Source: Methylosinus sp. C49 | GTDB taxonomy: Bacteria; Pseudomonadota; Alphaproteobacteria; Rhizobiales; Beijerinckiaceae | Direction: 5' to 3' | Assembly (NCBI RefSeq): GCF_009936375.1 | Contig: NZ_AP022334.1 | Span: 186,001 to 250,000 of the forward strand | DNA length: 64,000 bases | Shown: positions 22,771-32,453 of the stretch, one piece after another | Numbering within the stretch: the stretch's first letter is position 1 | Layout of the letters: the number at the start of each line of letters is the position of its first letter | The notes under the pieces: model-generated | Databases searched by the model: none | What the model saw: the letters and a program-made list of their open reading frames with translations, nothing else | What the model was told of the DNA's origin: nothing | Translations under genes and position numbers: made by a program

Positions 22771-23844
22771 ATGTCCAAGAGCAGCCTTCTCGACCATTTT
22801 TCCGCCCTCGAGGACCCGCGCCAAGCCTGGAAGGTCGTCTATCCCTTGCCGGAAATTCTGCTGATCGTCCTGTGCGGGACCATGGCCAAGGCCGAGGATT
22901 TCTGCGAGAACCAGCGCTGGGCCAGGCAAAAGCTCGACTTTCTGCGGCGTCTCCTCCCCTTCGAGAAGGGCGTCCCCTCCCATGACGCGCTCAACGATCT
23001 GATGAACGCTCTGCCGGCCTCGCTCTTTTCCGAATGATTCACCAAATGGGTGGAGAGCCTGCGCGAGAGCGCGCCCGACATTGTGGCGATCGACGGCAAA
23101 ACCTCGCGCCGCGCGCATGGCAAGGACGGCTCGCCGCTGCATCTGGTTTCCGCCTGGGCGTCGCGTCAGCGCCTCGTGCTCGGCCAGGAAGCGGTCGACA
23201 AGAAGAGCAACGAGATCGTCGCCATTCCGCTGCTGCTCGAGCGCTTGGAGCTCTCTGGCGCGCTCGTCGCCATCGACGCCATGGGCTGTCAGCGCGAGAT
23301 CGCCGAGAAAATCCGCGCCAAGGGAGCCGATTATCTTCTCTCCTTGAAGGACAATTGGCCGACGCTCGCCGAGGATGTGCGCCTCTATTTCGAGCGCGAG
23401 CGCGCGGCCTGCGACATTCACGAGACGACCGACGGCGACCACGGGCGCATCGAGCTTCGCCGTCATTATGTCTCTCACACGGTCGACTGGCTTTCCACCG
23501 ACCGCCGCTTTCCCGGCAAGCCGCGCTTTCCGGCGCTCGCCATGATCGGCATGATCGAGGCGACGATGGAGCGGGACGGAAAGACGAGCGTGGCGCGCCG
23601 TTACTATCTCTCCTCGGCGCTATTGTCCGCCAAGCAGTTCGCCCACGCAGCCCGAGCCCATTGGGGCGTGGAGAATGGTCTCCACTGGGTTCTGGACGTG
23701 TTCCACGACGACCTGATGCGTCTTGGCACCGAGAACGGGCCCGCCAACATGGCGACGATCAAGCACGCCGCTCTCAACCTCATCAAGGACATCCCCGATA
23801 AGGCCAGTCTCAAAATCAAAAAGAAAACCGCCGCCTGGCCATAA
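22771..23844 (+). pseudogene. ISAs1-family transposase with one in-frame stop
   Basis: MSKSSLLDHFSALEDPRQAW opens at 22771. The frame hits TGA at 23035-23037 after LPASLFSE and continues in the same frame with FTKWVESLRE, VAIDGKTSRRAHG, HLVSAWASRQRLVLGQ, DAMGCQREIAEKI and HWGVENGLHWVLDVFHDD to the end. Everything else typical of the ISAs1 (DDE_Tnp_1-associated) family is present. A single base change inactivated an otherwise complete copy. Confidence 0.85.
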
Positions 23845-24133
23845 CCCAACCCTGGCGCTGAGGTTCAAGCGATTCCCCCTCGTATGGGGGCTCCGGTGTC
23901 AAGGACGAAAAACATTCGTTCATTCCGATCGTTGGCGAACTCCGATACTCACGGCGAGGGTCTCCTCGCCAACCTCGTATTCGGTGGGACGTTTCATCCC
24001 GAACCACGATCCCGCATGCGGGAGTGGAGTTCCGCGCGGCGGCTCCACTCTGAGAAACGGCGCTCTTGAAAAGAGTCCTGGGGAATCGACGGCTTCCGCC
24101 GACCTTGGACCGGAATGCGCGAGACGACGTCGC

Positions 24134-25281
24134 TTACGCCGCCTTCATCGTCGCGCCCTCCGGAATGACGCCGTCCTCGGCAAAACGCCACAGCGCGACG
24201 AGCAGCTTGCGCGCCATCGCCACGATCATGTCTTGGCGACGCGGCCCTTCGCCTCGTTCACCCGCCCATGAAACCATTTCGCCAGCGCGCTTTCCGGCTG
24301 GAACCGCAGCCAGAACCAGGCGAGCTCCACCAGGCACGCCCGCAGCCGCCGGTTGCCGTCCTTGCTGATGCCCTGCTCCCGTGCCATGCCGCCGCTCGCA
24401 AAAGGCGTCCCCGTCAGACCGGCGTAGGAGCCGAGCGCTCGGCGATTGGAAAAGCACCGACAGACCCCCTCGCGAACCAGCAGCGTCGCGCTCTCGACGC
24501 CGATCCCGCGCGGGCCGCTCAATTCGCGGATTATCCGCTCGCTCGCATCCGACGGCTCATCCTTCTTCACCACCGCGTCTCGCGCGGTCTCCACCGCCTT
24601 GATCTGCGTCACGACCAGCTCCAGCCGGTCGAGCAGACGCTCGATCCACGACAGCGCCGCCCCGTCCGGCTGCCGCAGCTCGGCCAGCTGCCGGCGCCGG
24701 TCGCGACGAAGCCTTTTGAAGCCGCAAATTCCCAAGTTCGCCAGAATGCCGTCGATCTTGTTCAGGATCGACCGACGTTCGCCGGTCAGATCCTCCCGCT
24801 CCCGATGCGCCCGCCGCGCCTCCTCGTCGGCCTCGCTCGGCACGGGAACCATCGAGCACACACGCGGCTCGCCCCGCAGAAACGCCAGCAGCGTGGGCAG
24901 CAGCATCTCGGCGTCGATCGCATCCGTCTTCGCCCGCCGCGCCCGCCGATCCACCGGCAGGCTCGACGCCTGCATCACATGAACCTCAGCCCCGCGCCGC
25001 ATCAGGAAGCGCGCCAGCCAGAAGCCGCCCCGGCCCGCCTCATGCGTCAAGACCACCCGCGCAACCGGCTTGCCGGCCGCGGCGCTGCGCGCCTTTATCG
25101 TCTCGAGCAGCGACGCCAGAGTTGGATCGTTCGGCTCGACCGTATATTTCGTGTGTTTGCGCGAGCCCGGGACTTAGACCGCGACGGCCCATTTCTTCGA
25201 ACTCAGCTCCAATGCTCCGATCAGCATGCTATCGTAATCCAGAGCGGCGGCCACAGGCGCTTGATCCACAATCGGGCGCAT
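24134..25281 (-). pseudogene. IS110-family recombinase with stop and frameshift
   Basis: ATG 25279-25281 opens MRPIVDQAPVAAALDYDSML, ELSSKKWAVAV and then an in-frame ochre codon. The frame continues with VEPNDPTLASLLETIKA, VLTHEAGRGGFWLARFL, AKTDAIDAEMLLPTL and GPRGIGVESATLL to QGISKDGNRRLRACLVELAW. A one-base deletion after RVAK moves the last ~30 residues (MIVAMARKLLVALW and on) to another frame ending at 24134. It is a different subgroup from the copy at 6.3 kb. Confidence 0.8.
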
Positions 25282-25656
25282 CTTCGGGATTCCTTTCGGT
25301 TCGAACGACACACCGAACCCTACCCCGTCTCGGCTGTCGCTCGCCCCCATAGAATCTGATCTGATCGAGCGGGTGTGTCGTGGTGGAATGGCCAGGGCAC
25401 GTGTTCGCCGTCGACGGGATCGCAAAGAAACGGACGAGATGCCACGCACGGGAGCGGCCATCCAGTTCTGTGAGGGCGAAGCCAAAGGGCGAGGTGCTCG
25501 ATTGCGATCACTCAACCTGCGCAGGGTGTTCGATTAATTAGCTTTGAAACCCCGCCAATCGACTGTTGCTCACCCTACCCCTTCCGGCGTATCAGGACTG
25601 GGGCGTAACTCGCCCCGGACGAACAGGGACCGGGGTGGCGATCACGCGTCGCGAAA
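25282..25656. other. Intergenic, no gene seen
   Basis: 375 bp between the IS110 pseudogene start and the next gene. It probably holds the IS110 left end, where bridge RNA would lie in a working element, and the promoter of the following gene. No conserved frame was recognised. Confidence 0.35.
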
Positions 25657-26364
25657 ATGCGATTTGACTTGATCGAAAAACTCATCCTCTCGAGATGCGA
25701 GAGGCAAGCTATGGAGAGGCGATTGCTCAAGAGGCTCAGCCAAATGATAGCAGTTTGGACCTTTCGCAACGAAAAGGCCGCTGCGCACTGCATCCGGTTT
25801 GGGGGCAGTGTTGCGGGTGCTGTCGATCAGTGCGACGAAAAGCGCGTTCGTGGATGGATTTGTGACCTCAAGCGTCTCGACATCTCTCTCGACCTCGAAA
25901 TCCTGCTCGATGGGAAAGTCGTTATGAGCACAAGGGCCGACCTCTATCGCGACGACGTCGCCGCGTTGGTAAGCGACAATGGACGCCACGGCTTCGACTG
26001 CAAAGTGGATGCTTTTGGTGTAACAGCTTCCAAGGTCCGCTTGGTGTCGGTCCGATTGACCGACCGCCCAAACTATTTGCTGGGGCCATTCAAACTCGCA
26101 CCGAGCAAGCCCTCAGCCGATTTGCAAGTGCTCGATCATATGCTCGCTGATATTTTGGTTCGATTAACCGAAATGAACGAGGAGACCTTGCGTAGATTTG
26201 ACGCTACCCAAGCGGCAATCGATGACTTGCAGTCAAAGCAGGCTGCTCTTGGTGCGAAGGGAAGCAATGATATTCAACGGAGCAGTGCGTCGCTTTACGA
26301 GATTTCACGTTGCGGAATTTCGCGCGCGGGGCAATTTGGAGTTCTTCTCGCGGAGGACGATTAA
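25657..26364 (+). CDS. Small protein with glycan-cluster-associated GW-domain
   Basis: 235 residues. Residues ~60-135 carry the pattern G.VD..... VRGWICDLKRLDISLDLEIL, then DGK, ADLYRDDVAAL and GRHGFDCKV. I know this pattern from a small beta domain often attached to glycosyltransferases and surface proteins of alphaproteobacteria; its function is not established. The C-terminal ~70 residues are predicted helical (LDHMLADILVRLTEMNEETL) and could form a coiled coil. There is no signal peptide. It precedes the three-unit glycosyltransferase by 317 bp in the same direction. Confidence 0.55.
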   Translation: MRFDLIEKLILSRCERQAMERRLLKRLSQMIAVWTFRNEKAAAHCIRFGGSVAGAVDQCDEKRVRGWICDLKRLDISLDLEILLDGKVVMSTRADLYRDDVAALVSDNGRHGFDCKVDAFGVTASKVRLVSVRLTDRPNYLLGPFKLAPSKPSADLQVLDHMLADILVRLTEMNEETLRRFDATQAAIDDLQSKQAALGAKGSNDIQRSSASLYEISRCGISRAGQFGVLLAEDD

Positions 26365-26681
26365 GTCATAATGTTCTGATATCTCAAGTTAGGCATGCCA
26401 AACTAGCGACCTTCTACCAAAAGTAGTAGCGTGTGTGCCGTGCTTTGCGGTGCCTTGGCTTCTAAATCGTTTGGGCTGGGCAAGTGGCGCCGAAACCCTC
26501 TCCGCGAATCTTTTGAGCGCTTGCTGCCTAGTTCAATAAGCGCGATTCCCCTTTAGTGAGGGCTAGGCAGCGCTGAACGCACCATAAATTGTGCTCAATC
26601 CGCCAGGAATATGGATTGCATAAAGTATGGTCTCCAGGCAAAATGCTGTAATCTTGACGAAGATGAGGATGGACGAAAACC
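26365..26681. other. Intergenic before large glycosyltransferase
   Basis: 317 bp, AT-rich near the end. The short GATTCCCC...GGGGC-like stretch near 26546 resembles debris of an IS end. No ORF or defined promoter was recognised. Confidence 0.35.
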
Positions 26682-29600
26682 ATGCACGAACCTCGCGTTT
26701 TTCAGTTCCACTCCGGCTCTTCTGTCGGCGATGCCGTAACAAACTCTATGCTGTACATAAAAGAGTTGCTTGAGCTTTATTCGGTTCAATCGGAGATATT
26801 TGTAGAGCATCGAGATGAGCGCCTCGCTGATCAGCTTCGCCTTATTGGTGAATTTAGGCCGCGGCCATCTGATGTTTTGATTATCCACCATTCTATGGGT
26901 CACGACATCATGCCCCTTCTAGCGGGGCTGAGGTGCCGAAAAATTTTGCTTTATCACAACATTACGCCCAGCTATTTTTACGAGCGTGGGTCGTTCACGC
27001 GCCGGTATGTCGCAATCGGATTGCGATTGCTTGACGAGTTCCGTGCCTTCGTCGAAGGTGCGATCGGAGATTCTGATTTGAACTGTCAGGAATTGCGTCG
27101 ACGCGGGTTCGAAAATCCGGTAAAAATTCCTGCGCTAAGGGATTTCTTGGCGCTACGCAACTACGAGTTCAATCCGGTGCCTCACTATTACGAGGCTCCG
27201 CGCTACCAGCTTCTCTTTGTTGGTCGGATCAACCCGAACAAAGGGCAGCTATTGCTCATAGACTTTCTCAAGCGCTACGCAGATGCGTTTGATCACCCGC
27301 TCTACTTGACTTTGGTCGGTAGCTTGAACAAGGGCGACGCTTACGCAGAAAAGCTATTGAAAGCATTAGAGGAGTCTGGTGTTCGGGATCGCGTGCTGAT
27401 CACTGGGCACGTCTCCGAGGCCGATCTTCTGGGTCACTATCGAGCGGCCGACGCTTTCGTTTGTTTCAGCGCTCATGAAGGCTTTGGCGTGCCCCTGTTG
27501 GAGGCGATGGCTTTCGACGTGCCGGTTATTGCCGTGGATTCTGCCGCCGTTAGCGACACTCTTGGAGGGGCCGGTATTTTGCTGAAGAGCCCTCAGCCCG
27601 AGGAGCTAGCGGACCAGCTTCAGTGGTTGTTTTCCGATCGGGCGAACCGGCGGCAAGTGCTGCGTGGCCAACGGAAAAGGCTCGCAGATTTTGAACGCTC
27701 TCGCGTTGCCTCGCAATTGATCAATTTCCTCACGCCGTTCCTGCCAGCAGATGTCAAGCCGTGCTTGCATGAGCTCGCATCTGAAAACGGCGGTCAGGAG
27801 CGTCCAGTCCAAGCGCGCGCTGCCAAGCATCACTATCTGATCGAAGGTCCTTGCGAGACGAGCTACAGCTTAGCAATCGTGAACAGGAATGTGGCTCTAG
27901 CTCTGGACGCTCGCAGCGATTGTGCTGCGACGTTATTTCCCGCAGAGGGGGTGCCTGGATACAGACTGAATGAAGATGCGCTCCGTGCGACCCCCGAAAT
28001 CGTGCCCCTTTTGCAGCCCCTGCCTTATAATCCAGACTGCATTGCCGTTTCCATTCGAAATGTATATCCAATGAGACCAGCCGGCATGCTGGGGGATTTT
28101 GCGTTGTGCGGTATCGCCTGGGAGGAAACGGAGATCTCCGAGCAATTAGCCGCATTATTAAACAGGTATGTCGATGGGGCGGTCATGTGCTCGGAATATG
28201 TGCGGACAGTGTTTCGCAATTCGGGCGTTCGAGTGCCTGCCCGGGTTTTTAGCCACGGCGTTGATCATTTGCCCCCGGCAAACTTGCCTACTAAGCAGAG
28301 TTCTTATCCATTTACGTTCTTGCACATCTCTTCCGGTTTGGAGCGTAAAGGTATCGAAGAGCTGTTCACCGCTTATGTAAGCGCATTCTCACGCTCGGAT
28401 AATGTAGAACTTATCGTCAAAAGCTACCGTAATTCAACCAATGTTGTCCAACATTGGTATGACAGACTCGTCGTTGGTCGTGACGATGCTCCTGTCGTGA
28501 AAATGATTTACGATGATGTACCCGATACGGCTCTACCGGGTCTTTATCAGGCGGCAGACGCGGTGGTGCTGCCAACGCGCGGAGAGGGGTTCTGTCTTCC
28601 CGCAGCCGAAGCAATGTTCTACGGGACGCCAGTGGCGATCACTGGCTTTTCTGGACAGATGGAGTTTTGTAAAAATGACAATTGTTATCTCATCGACTAT
28701 GAATTCGAGCCGGCGGCAAGTCATCTTGGTGTGTCCAACGGCATGTGGGCAAAGCCTAGCGTGACGGATCTCGCGGTCAAGATGCGTCAATTATATAATC
28801 GGGGAACTGAGATGAGGCAAAAGATCGTTTCGGCTTCGGAAACTGCGTCCAAGCTTACCTGGGGCGCATCAGGTGATAAAATAGATAATTTCGTCAATTT
28901 CCTTGAGAGCGGTGCAGTTCAGCGCCGTAGGCTAAATATTGGTTGGGTCACAACCTGGAACACAAAATGCGGCATCGCCACTTTTTCAGAATTTATTCTT
29001 CCCAATTTGCCGGATGATCAGTTTAACGTACTTATTCTCGCGAATCATTGGCAAGGCCTGAGAGAGGACGAGCCCAATGTACGACGATGCTGGACGCATC
29101 GAGGGGAGCCGCTCGACGGTCTCGTGAAGACGGCTTTGGCGGAGAGCTGCGACATCGTGGTTTTTCAATATAACTACGGTTTTCACACCCTCGCAGACTT
29201 GAGCGAGGCCATAGTTGCCCTGACTGCCGCCAGCGTCGATGTTTATATCGAGTTTCATAAGACGAAGCCGATCACCATCGATGGAGTAGAGGAGTCGATC
29301 GCGGCATTCGTCACTCAGTTCGCGAAGGCGTCGCGAATCATTGTACACACAATCGAAGACGTCAATCGACTAAAGGAATTTGGCCTTGTCGATAATGTCG
29401 TAAAGATTCCTCATGGTGCTATGCCTTCGACGCAACTTAAAAAGGAGACTGTTCGCGAACTCCTTGGATTCGGGCAACGGAGTCCGATTATTGGTTGCTA
29501 CGGCTTTCTTTTGCCTCCGAAGGGCATCCAACAGCTCATCATGGCCTTCGCCATCATCGCACGCAAGTATGTTGATGCGCTGTTGGTGCTTACGAACTCC

Positions 29601-30548
29601 GTGAACGATGACCCTTCTTCAGGAGCGGAAAGAGATAGATGCGTTGATCTAGTTGAGAAGTTGGGCCTGAGCGGGCGGGTTCTGATGGTCAATGATTATC
29701 TCGAAACAGACGAGACGATGTTGCTGTTGGAAGCTTGCGATATCATCGTCTTTCCCTACCAGCGGAGCGGCGAATCCGCGAGCGGCGCAGTGCGCTATGG
29801 ATTGTCGGCCCTGCGGCCCGTTGTGACGACGCCGTTGGCAGTGTTCGAGGATATAACGGAACTCGTTGAGCAAACAGGCGGGTATTCATCGCAAGAAATC
29901 TTTGCGAGCATCGAGCGACTGCTCAACGATCCTGCGAGGTGCGAGGAACTGATATCAAAGCAAAAGCGTTGGCTTGAGAAAAACAGCTGGGATGCTGTGT
30001 CCGCACGTATCGCCAATATGATGATCGGCGTGTATCAAGATCGGCGGAATGTGATTGTCAAGCCGGTTCTCCCCCAACAAAGCGTGGCAAAGTCCTCGCC
30101 ACTGTTCGAGGACTGGATGCAGAAGATCGGTGATTACGCCTTCGTCCGGATCGCATATCAGCGCACTCTGGGACGTGATGTCGACCAACAATCTGTCGAA
30201 CACGCCACACGTTCGCTCGCCGAGGGTGCGATGACGCGCCAAGACCTAATCGCTTCGTTGGAAAATTCGGACGAAGGCCGAGCCCGAGAGGCGCAAAGAG
30301 TGCTCCAGAAGCAAAGAGAAGATAAATGTCTGACAGTCCAATATTCGAAATTTTCCCAAACGACAAATGAGGAATTTGTGCACGCGATCTATTTCCAGCT
30401 CTTGGGACGTAGCTGTGATGCCGGCGGCTTCCGCGACGCGATGTCTTATCTGGAAGATGGCGGGGACCGGATCGTGCTTGTGAAGAGCATATTGGACTCC
30501 ACTGAATTTATTGCGAATAATCGGCCGATACGGGTGATATTTGACTAG
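26682..30548 (+). CDS. Three-unit GT4-type glycosyltransferase with DUF4214-like tail
   Basis: 1288 residues. Three GT-B glycosyltransferase units follow each other: ~1-370 (FVGRINPNKGQLLLIDFL; EGFGVPLLEAMAFDVPV), ~385-745 (ISSGLERKGIEELF; RGEGFCLPAAEAMFYGTPV) and ~755-1120 (GWVTTWNTKCGIATFSEF; FPYQRSGESASGAVRYGL). The EX7E-type donor-binding element is clear in units 1 and 2 and weaker in 3. Residues ~1145-1288 hold two helical repeats like DUF4214 (AYQRTLGRDVDQQSVEHA; IYFQLLGRSCDAGGFRDAM), more familiar from secreted adhesins. It is probably cytoplasmic and assembles a repeating glycan. AT-rich relative to the IS elements. Confidence 0.8.
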   Translation: MHEPRVFQFHSGSSVGDAVTNSMLYIKELLELYSVQSEIFVEHRDERLADQLRLIGEFRPRPSDVLIIHHSMGHDIMPLLAGLRCRKILLYHNITPSYFYERGSFTRRYVAIGLRLLDEFRAFVEGAIGDSDLNCQELRRRGFENPVKIPALRDFLALRNYEFNPVPHYYEAPRYQLLFVGRINPNKGQLLLIDFLKRYADAFDHPLYLTLVGSLNKGDAYAEKLLKALEESGVRDRVLITGHVSEADLLGHYRAADAFVCFSAHEGFGVPLLEAMAFDVPVIAVDSAAVSDTLGGAGILLKSPQPEELADQLQWLFSDRANRRQVLRGQRKRLADFERSRVASQLINFLTPFLPADVKPCLHELASENGGQERPVQARAAKHHYLIEGPCETSYSLAIVNRNVALALDARSDCAATLFPAEGVPGYRLNEDALRATPEIVPLLQPLPYNPDCIAVSIRNVYPMRPAGMLGDFALCGIAWEETEISEQLAALLNRYVDGAVMCSEYVRTVFRNSGVRVPARVFSHGVDHLPPANLPTKQSSYPFTFLHISSGLERKGIEELFTAYVSAFSRSDNVELIVKSYRNSTNVVQHWYDRLVVGRDDAPVVKMIYDDVPDTALPGLYQAADAVVLPTRGEGFCLPAAEAMFYGTPVAITGFSGQMEFCKNDNCYLIDYEFEPAASHLGVSNGMWAKPSVTDLAVKMRQLYNRGTEMRQKIVSASETASKLTWGASGDKIDNFVNFLESGAVQRRRLNIGWVTTWNTKCGIATFSEFILPNLPDDQFNVLILANHWQGLREDEPNVRRCWTHRGEPLDGLVKTALAESCDIVVFQYNYGFHTLADLSEAIVALTAASVDVYIEFHKTKPITIDGVEESIAAFVTQFAKASRIIVHTIEDVNRLKEFGLVDNVVKIPHGAMPSTQLKKETVRELLGFGQRSPIIGCYGFLLPPKGIQQLIMAFAIIARKYVDALLVLTNSVNDDPSSGAERDRCVDLVEKLGLSGRVLMVNDYLETDETMLLLEACDIIVFPYQRSGESASGAVRYGLSALRPVVTTPLAVFEDITELVEQTGGYSSQEIFASIERLLNDPARCEELISKQKRWLEKNSWDAVSARIANMMIGVYQDRRNVIVKPVLPQQSVAKSSPLFEDWMQKIGDYAFVRIAYQRTLGRDVDQQSVEHATRSLAEGAMTRQDLIASLENSDEGRAREAQRVLQKQREDKCLTVQYSKFSQTTNEEFVHAIYFQLLGRSCDAGGFRDAMSYLEDGGDRIVLVKSILDSTEFIANNRPIRVIFD

Positions 30549-30602
30549 GGCCTGTTGGGTTTCAGGATTCCCATTTTTAGCTTGGCGTGATTCAAGCTTT
30601 TG

Positions 30603-30725
30603 CTGCGGCTCGCCCATGACGGGCTGAGCGCGCGGGAGATCGGGCGGCGGCTCGGCGTGGCGCGGAGCACGGTGCAGGATTATTTGAAGCGGACGGCGGC
30701 CGCGGGGCTGATCTGGTCGCGGTAG
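30603..30725 (+). pseudogene. IstA-type helix-turn-helix fragment
   Basis: 41 codons (LRLAHDGLSAREIGRRLGVA, then STVQDYLKRTAAAGL) match the N-terminal DNA-binding segment of an IS21-type IstA. No start and no downstream catalytic region remain. Confidence 0.55.
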
Positions 30726-30776
30726 GGACGTGAGTTTCCTCACGCCCCCGCACAGATCCGTACGTGCGGAATTAGG

Positions 30777-31155
30777 GTAAGCGCCGTTTTTGCCCCATTG
30801 ATTTTTCGGGTTCGAAGGATTTTCGGATGTGAGATTCTTCTGAGGGACAGCCATGTCTCTGGAGGGATCCGAAAGATGAACGAGAACGCGACGGTCGATA
30901 CGGCTTTTGGCGCGGGATTTGTGGGACGTGTGGATTTTCGTCGTTCACGTTCAGGCAATCGGCTGTGGTCGAAGGAGCTGAAGGGCCGGATCGTGCGAGA
31001 GAGCCTCGCGCCTGGAGCGCGCGTCGCCGATGTCGCCCGCAAATATCGGATATGCGCGCAGCAATTGACGCAATGGCGCCGGCAAGCGCGCACCGGGCGG
31101 CTCGCGCTGGTGACCGACGGTCCTGCGGAGTTCGTGGACATCGAGCTCGAGCAGC
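30777..31155 (+). mobile_element. IS66-A, left end only
   Basis: GTAAGCGCCGTTTTTGCCCC at 30777 is the terminal repeat shared with IS66-C (31554). Sequence is close to IS66-C up to GAGCTCGAGCAG (about 31155), where the end of IS66-B (GTAAGCATCCGG at 31156) begins. Only the left ~380 bp remain. Confidence 0.8.
30876..31155 (+). pseudogene. tnpA: IS66 TnpA, truncated (copy A)
   Basis: ATG 30876 opens MNENATVDTAFGAGFVGRVD. The helix-turn-helix (RVADVARKYRICAQQLTQWR) is intact. Homology with the full copy at 31653 ends after DIELEQ, and the remaining residues of the open frame are read from IS66-B DNA. It lacks the C-terminal ~40 residues of the complete protein. Confidence 0.8.
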
Positions 31156-31195
31156 GTAAGCATCCGGCGTGGGCCGCAGGCGATAGGCTGAAGCG

Positions 31196-31429
31196 TCAGG
31201 CGCCAGCGCGCGACTTCAAGTCTTTGTGGATTTCGATGAGTTCGACGAGAGTTTCGATGCCGAAGTCGGTGAATGCGAGAACGCCGTCGTTTCCGATGCC
31301 GTAGACCCAGATGACGCCGTCCTCGGTGTCCATTTCGAGAGCGACGTCGTGGATGAAGTCGACGCTCTCGCCGAGGCGCTCTGCGACGCGTTCGACGGTC
31401 GTGACATGATCGACCTTGTTGACGTGCAT
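31196..31429 (-). CDS. Small acidic ORF behind tnpC in IS66-B
   Basis: 77 codons from ATG 31427-31429, two bases after the tnpC stop, so probably co-translated. The protein is acidic and compact (HVTTVERVAERLGESVDFIH, LEMDTEDGVIWVYGIGND, DFGIETLVELIEIH). I recognise no named family. Most IS66 elements carry only tnpA, tnpB and tnpC, so this is a passenger or accessory gene of this subgroup. The frame is intact although the element is fragmentary. Confidence 0.55.
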   Translation of the reverse strand: MHVNKVDHVTTVERVAERLGESVDFIHDVALEMDTEDGVIWVYGIGNDGVLAFTDFGIETLVELIEIHKDLKSRAGA

Positions 31430-31431
31430 GC

Positions 31432-31553
31432 TCAGGCCGCCAGCGCCGATGCGCGCGGAGCCGACGCTCGCCAGTTCCACGGCAGCAGTTCATCGAGCCG
31501 ATGCGCTGGATGTCCGGCGATGCGCGAGAGAACGTCGGCGAGCCAGGCCTGCG
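31432..31553 (-). pseudogene. tnpC: IS66 TnpC C-terminal tail (copy B)
   Basis: The final ~40 codons read PQAWLADVLSRIAGHPAHRL and on to ELLPWNWR, the IS66 TnpC terminus also seen at 7.9-8.0 kb. Everything upstream is replaced by IS66-C. Confidence 0.75.
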
Positions 31554-31652
31554 GTAAGCGCCGTTGCGACCCCATTGATTCTTTGGGTTCGGAAGGATTT
31601 TCGGATGTGAGATTCTTTCGAGGGACAGCCATGTCTCTGGAAGGATCCGAAG

Positions 31653-32054
31653 ATGAGCGAGAATGCGACGATCGATTTTGGCGCAGGATTTGTCGGACGT
31701 GTGGATTTTCGTCGTTCACGTTCGGGCAATCGGCTGTGGTCGAAGGAGCTGAAGGGCCGGATCGTGCGAGAGAGCCTCGCGCCTGGAGCGCGCGTCGCCG
31801 ACGTGGCCCGCAAATATCGGATATGCGCGCAGCAATTGACGCAGTGGCGCCGCCAGGCGCGCACCGGGCGGCTCGCGCTCGTGACCGACGGTCCCGCGGA
31901 GTTCGTGGAGATCGAGCTCGAGCAGCCGTCCGTTCGTAATGAGAGCGATGCGAAGATCGAGATCGTCGTCGGCAAGGTCGTGTTGCGGCTGGAGCAGGAC
32001 ACCGCGTCGACGCGCATCGCCGAGATCATGACGGCGCTGGAGCGCGGCGCGTGA
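31653..32054 (+). CDS. tnpA: IS66 TnpA (copy C)
   Basis: 133 residues starting at ATG 31653. It is the small DNA-binding accessory protein of IS66 with an HTH (RVADVARKYRICAQQLTQWR) and a conserved C-terminal IEIVVGKVVLRLEQDT. It overlaps tnpB by four bases (ATGA), reflecting translational coupling. Confidence 0.9.
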   Translation: MSENATIDFGAGFVGRVDFRRSRSGNRLWSKELKGRIVRESLAPGARVADVARKYRICAQQLTQWRRQARTGRLALVTDGPAEFVEIELEQPSVRNESDAKIEIVVGKVVLRLEQDTASTRIAEIMTALERGA

Positions 32055-32404
32055 TCATTCCCTCGCAAGGGTTGCGGATCGTGCTCGCCGTGCGTCCCGT
32101 CGATTTTCGTTGCGGGCATGATGCGCTGGCCGCTCTGGTGCAAAACAAGCTCGGACTCGATCCGCATTCCGGCCTCATCGTCGTGTTCCGCTCGAAGCGA
32201 AAGGATCGCTTGAAGATTTTACTGTGGGACGGAACCGGACTCGTGCTGATCTACAAGCGTCTTGGCGATAACGGTTTTTCTTGGCCGCAGATCAGCGACG
32301 GCGTCCTGCAATTGAGCCGGGTGCAGTTCGAAGCTCTATTCGACGGGCTCAACTGGAAGCGCGTCGGCGAGCGGATCGTGGCGACGCCGACCGCGGCGAA
32401 CTGA
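32051..32404 (+). CDS. tnpB: IS66 TnpB (copy C)
   Basis: 117 residues with all hallmarks of the IS66 Orf2 family: RIVLAVRPVDFRCGHDALAA, VFRSKRKDRLKILLWDGTGL, LIYKRL and FSWPQISDGVLQLSRVQFEA. Needed for IS66 transposition, biochemical role unclear. Complete, between tnpA (overlap) and tnpC (49-bp gap). Confidence 0.95.
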   Translation: MIIPSQGLRIVLAVRPVDFRCGHDALAALVQNKLGLDPHSGLIVVFRSKRKDRLKILLWDGTGLVLIYKRLGDNGFSWPQISDGVLQLSRVQFEALFDGLNWKRVGERIVATPTAAN

Positions 32405-32453
32405 TCGCAACTTCGGCTTCATTCGGCGCCTTGCTTGCGATAGATTCGCCGAC

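Larger units (their letters stand above)
31156..31553 (-). mobile_element. IS66-B, right-end fragment in IS66-A
   Basis: Its outer end GTAAGCATCCGGC at 31156 has the GTAAGC tip of the other IS66 ends. It contains the last codons of a tnpC and a small downstream gene on the minus strand. At 31554 the left end of IS66-C cuts into tnpC. The remainder of IS66-B is absent from the window. Confidence 0.7.

Noticed and set aside
30726-30776. Stretch with CCCGCACAGATCCGTACGTGCGG that resembles a group II intron domain
   Set aside because: It reminded me of intron-associated sequence, but no reverse transcriptase, domain V or 5' end is near. Too short to claim.
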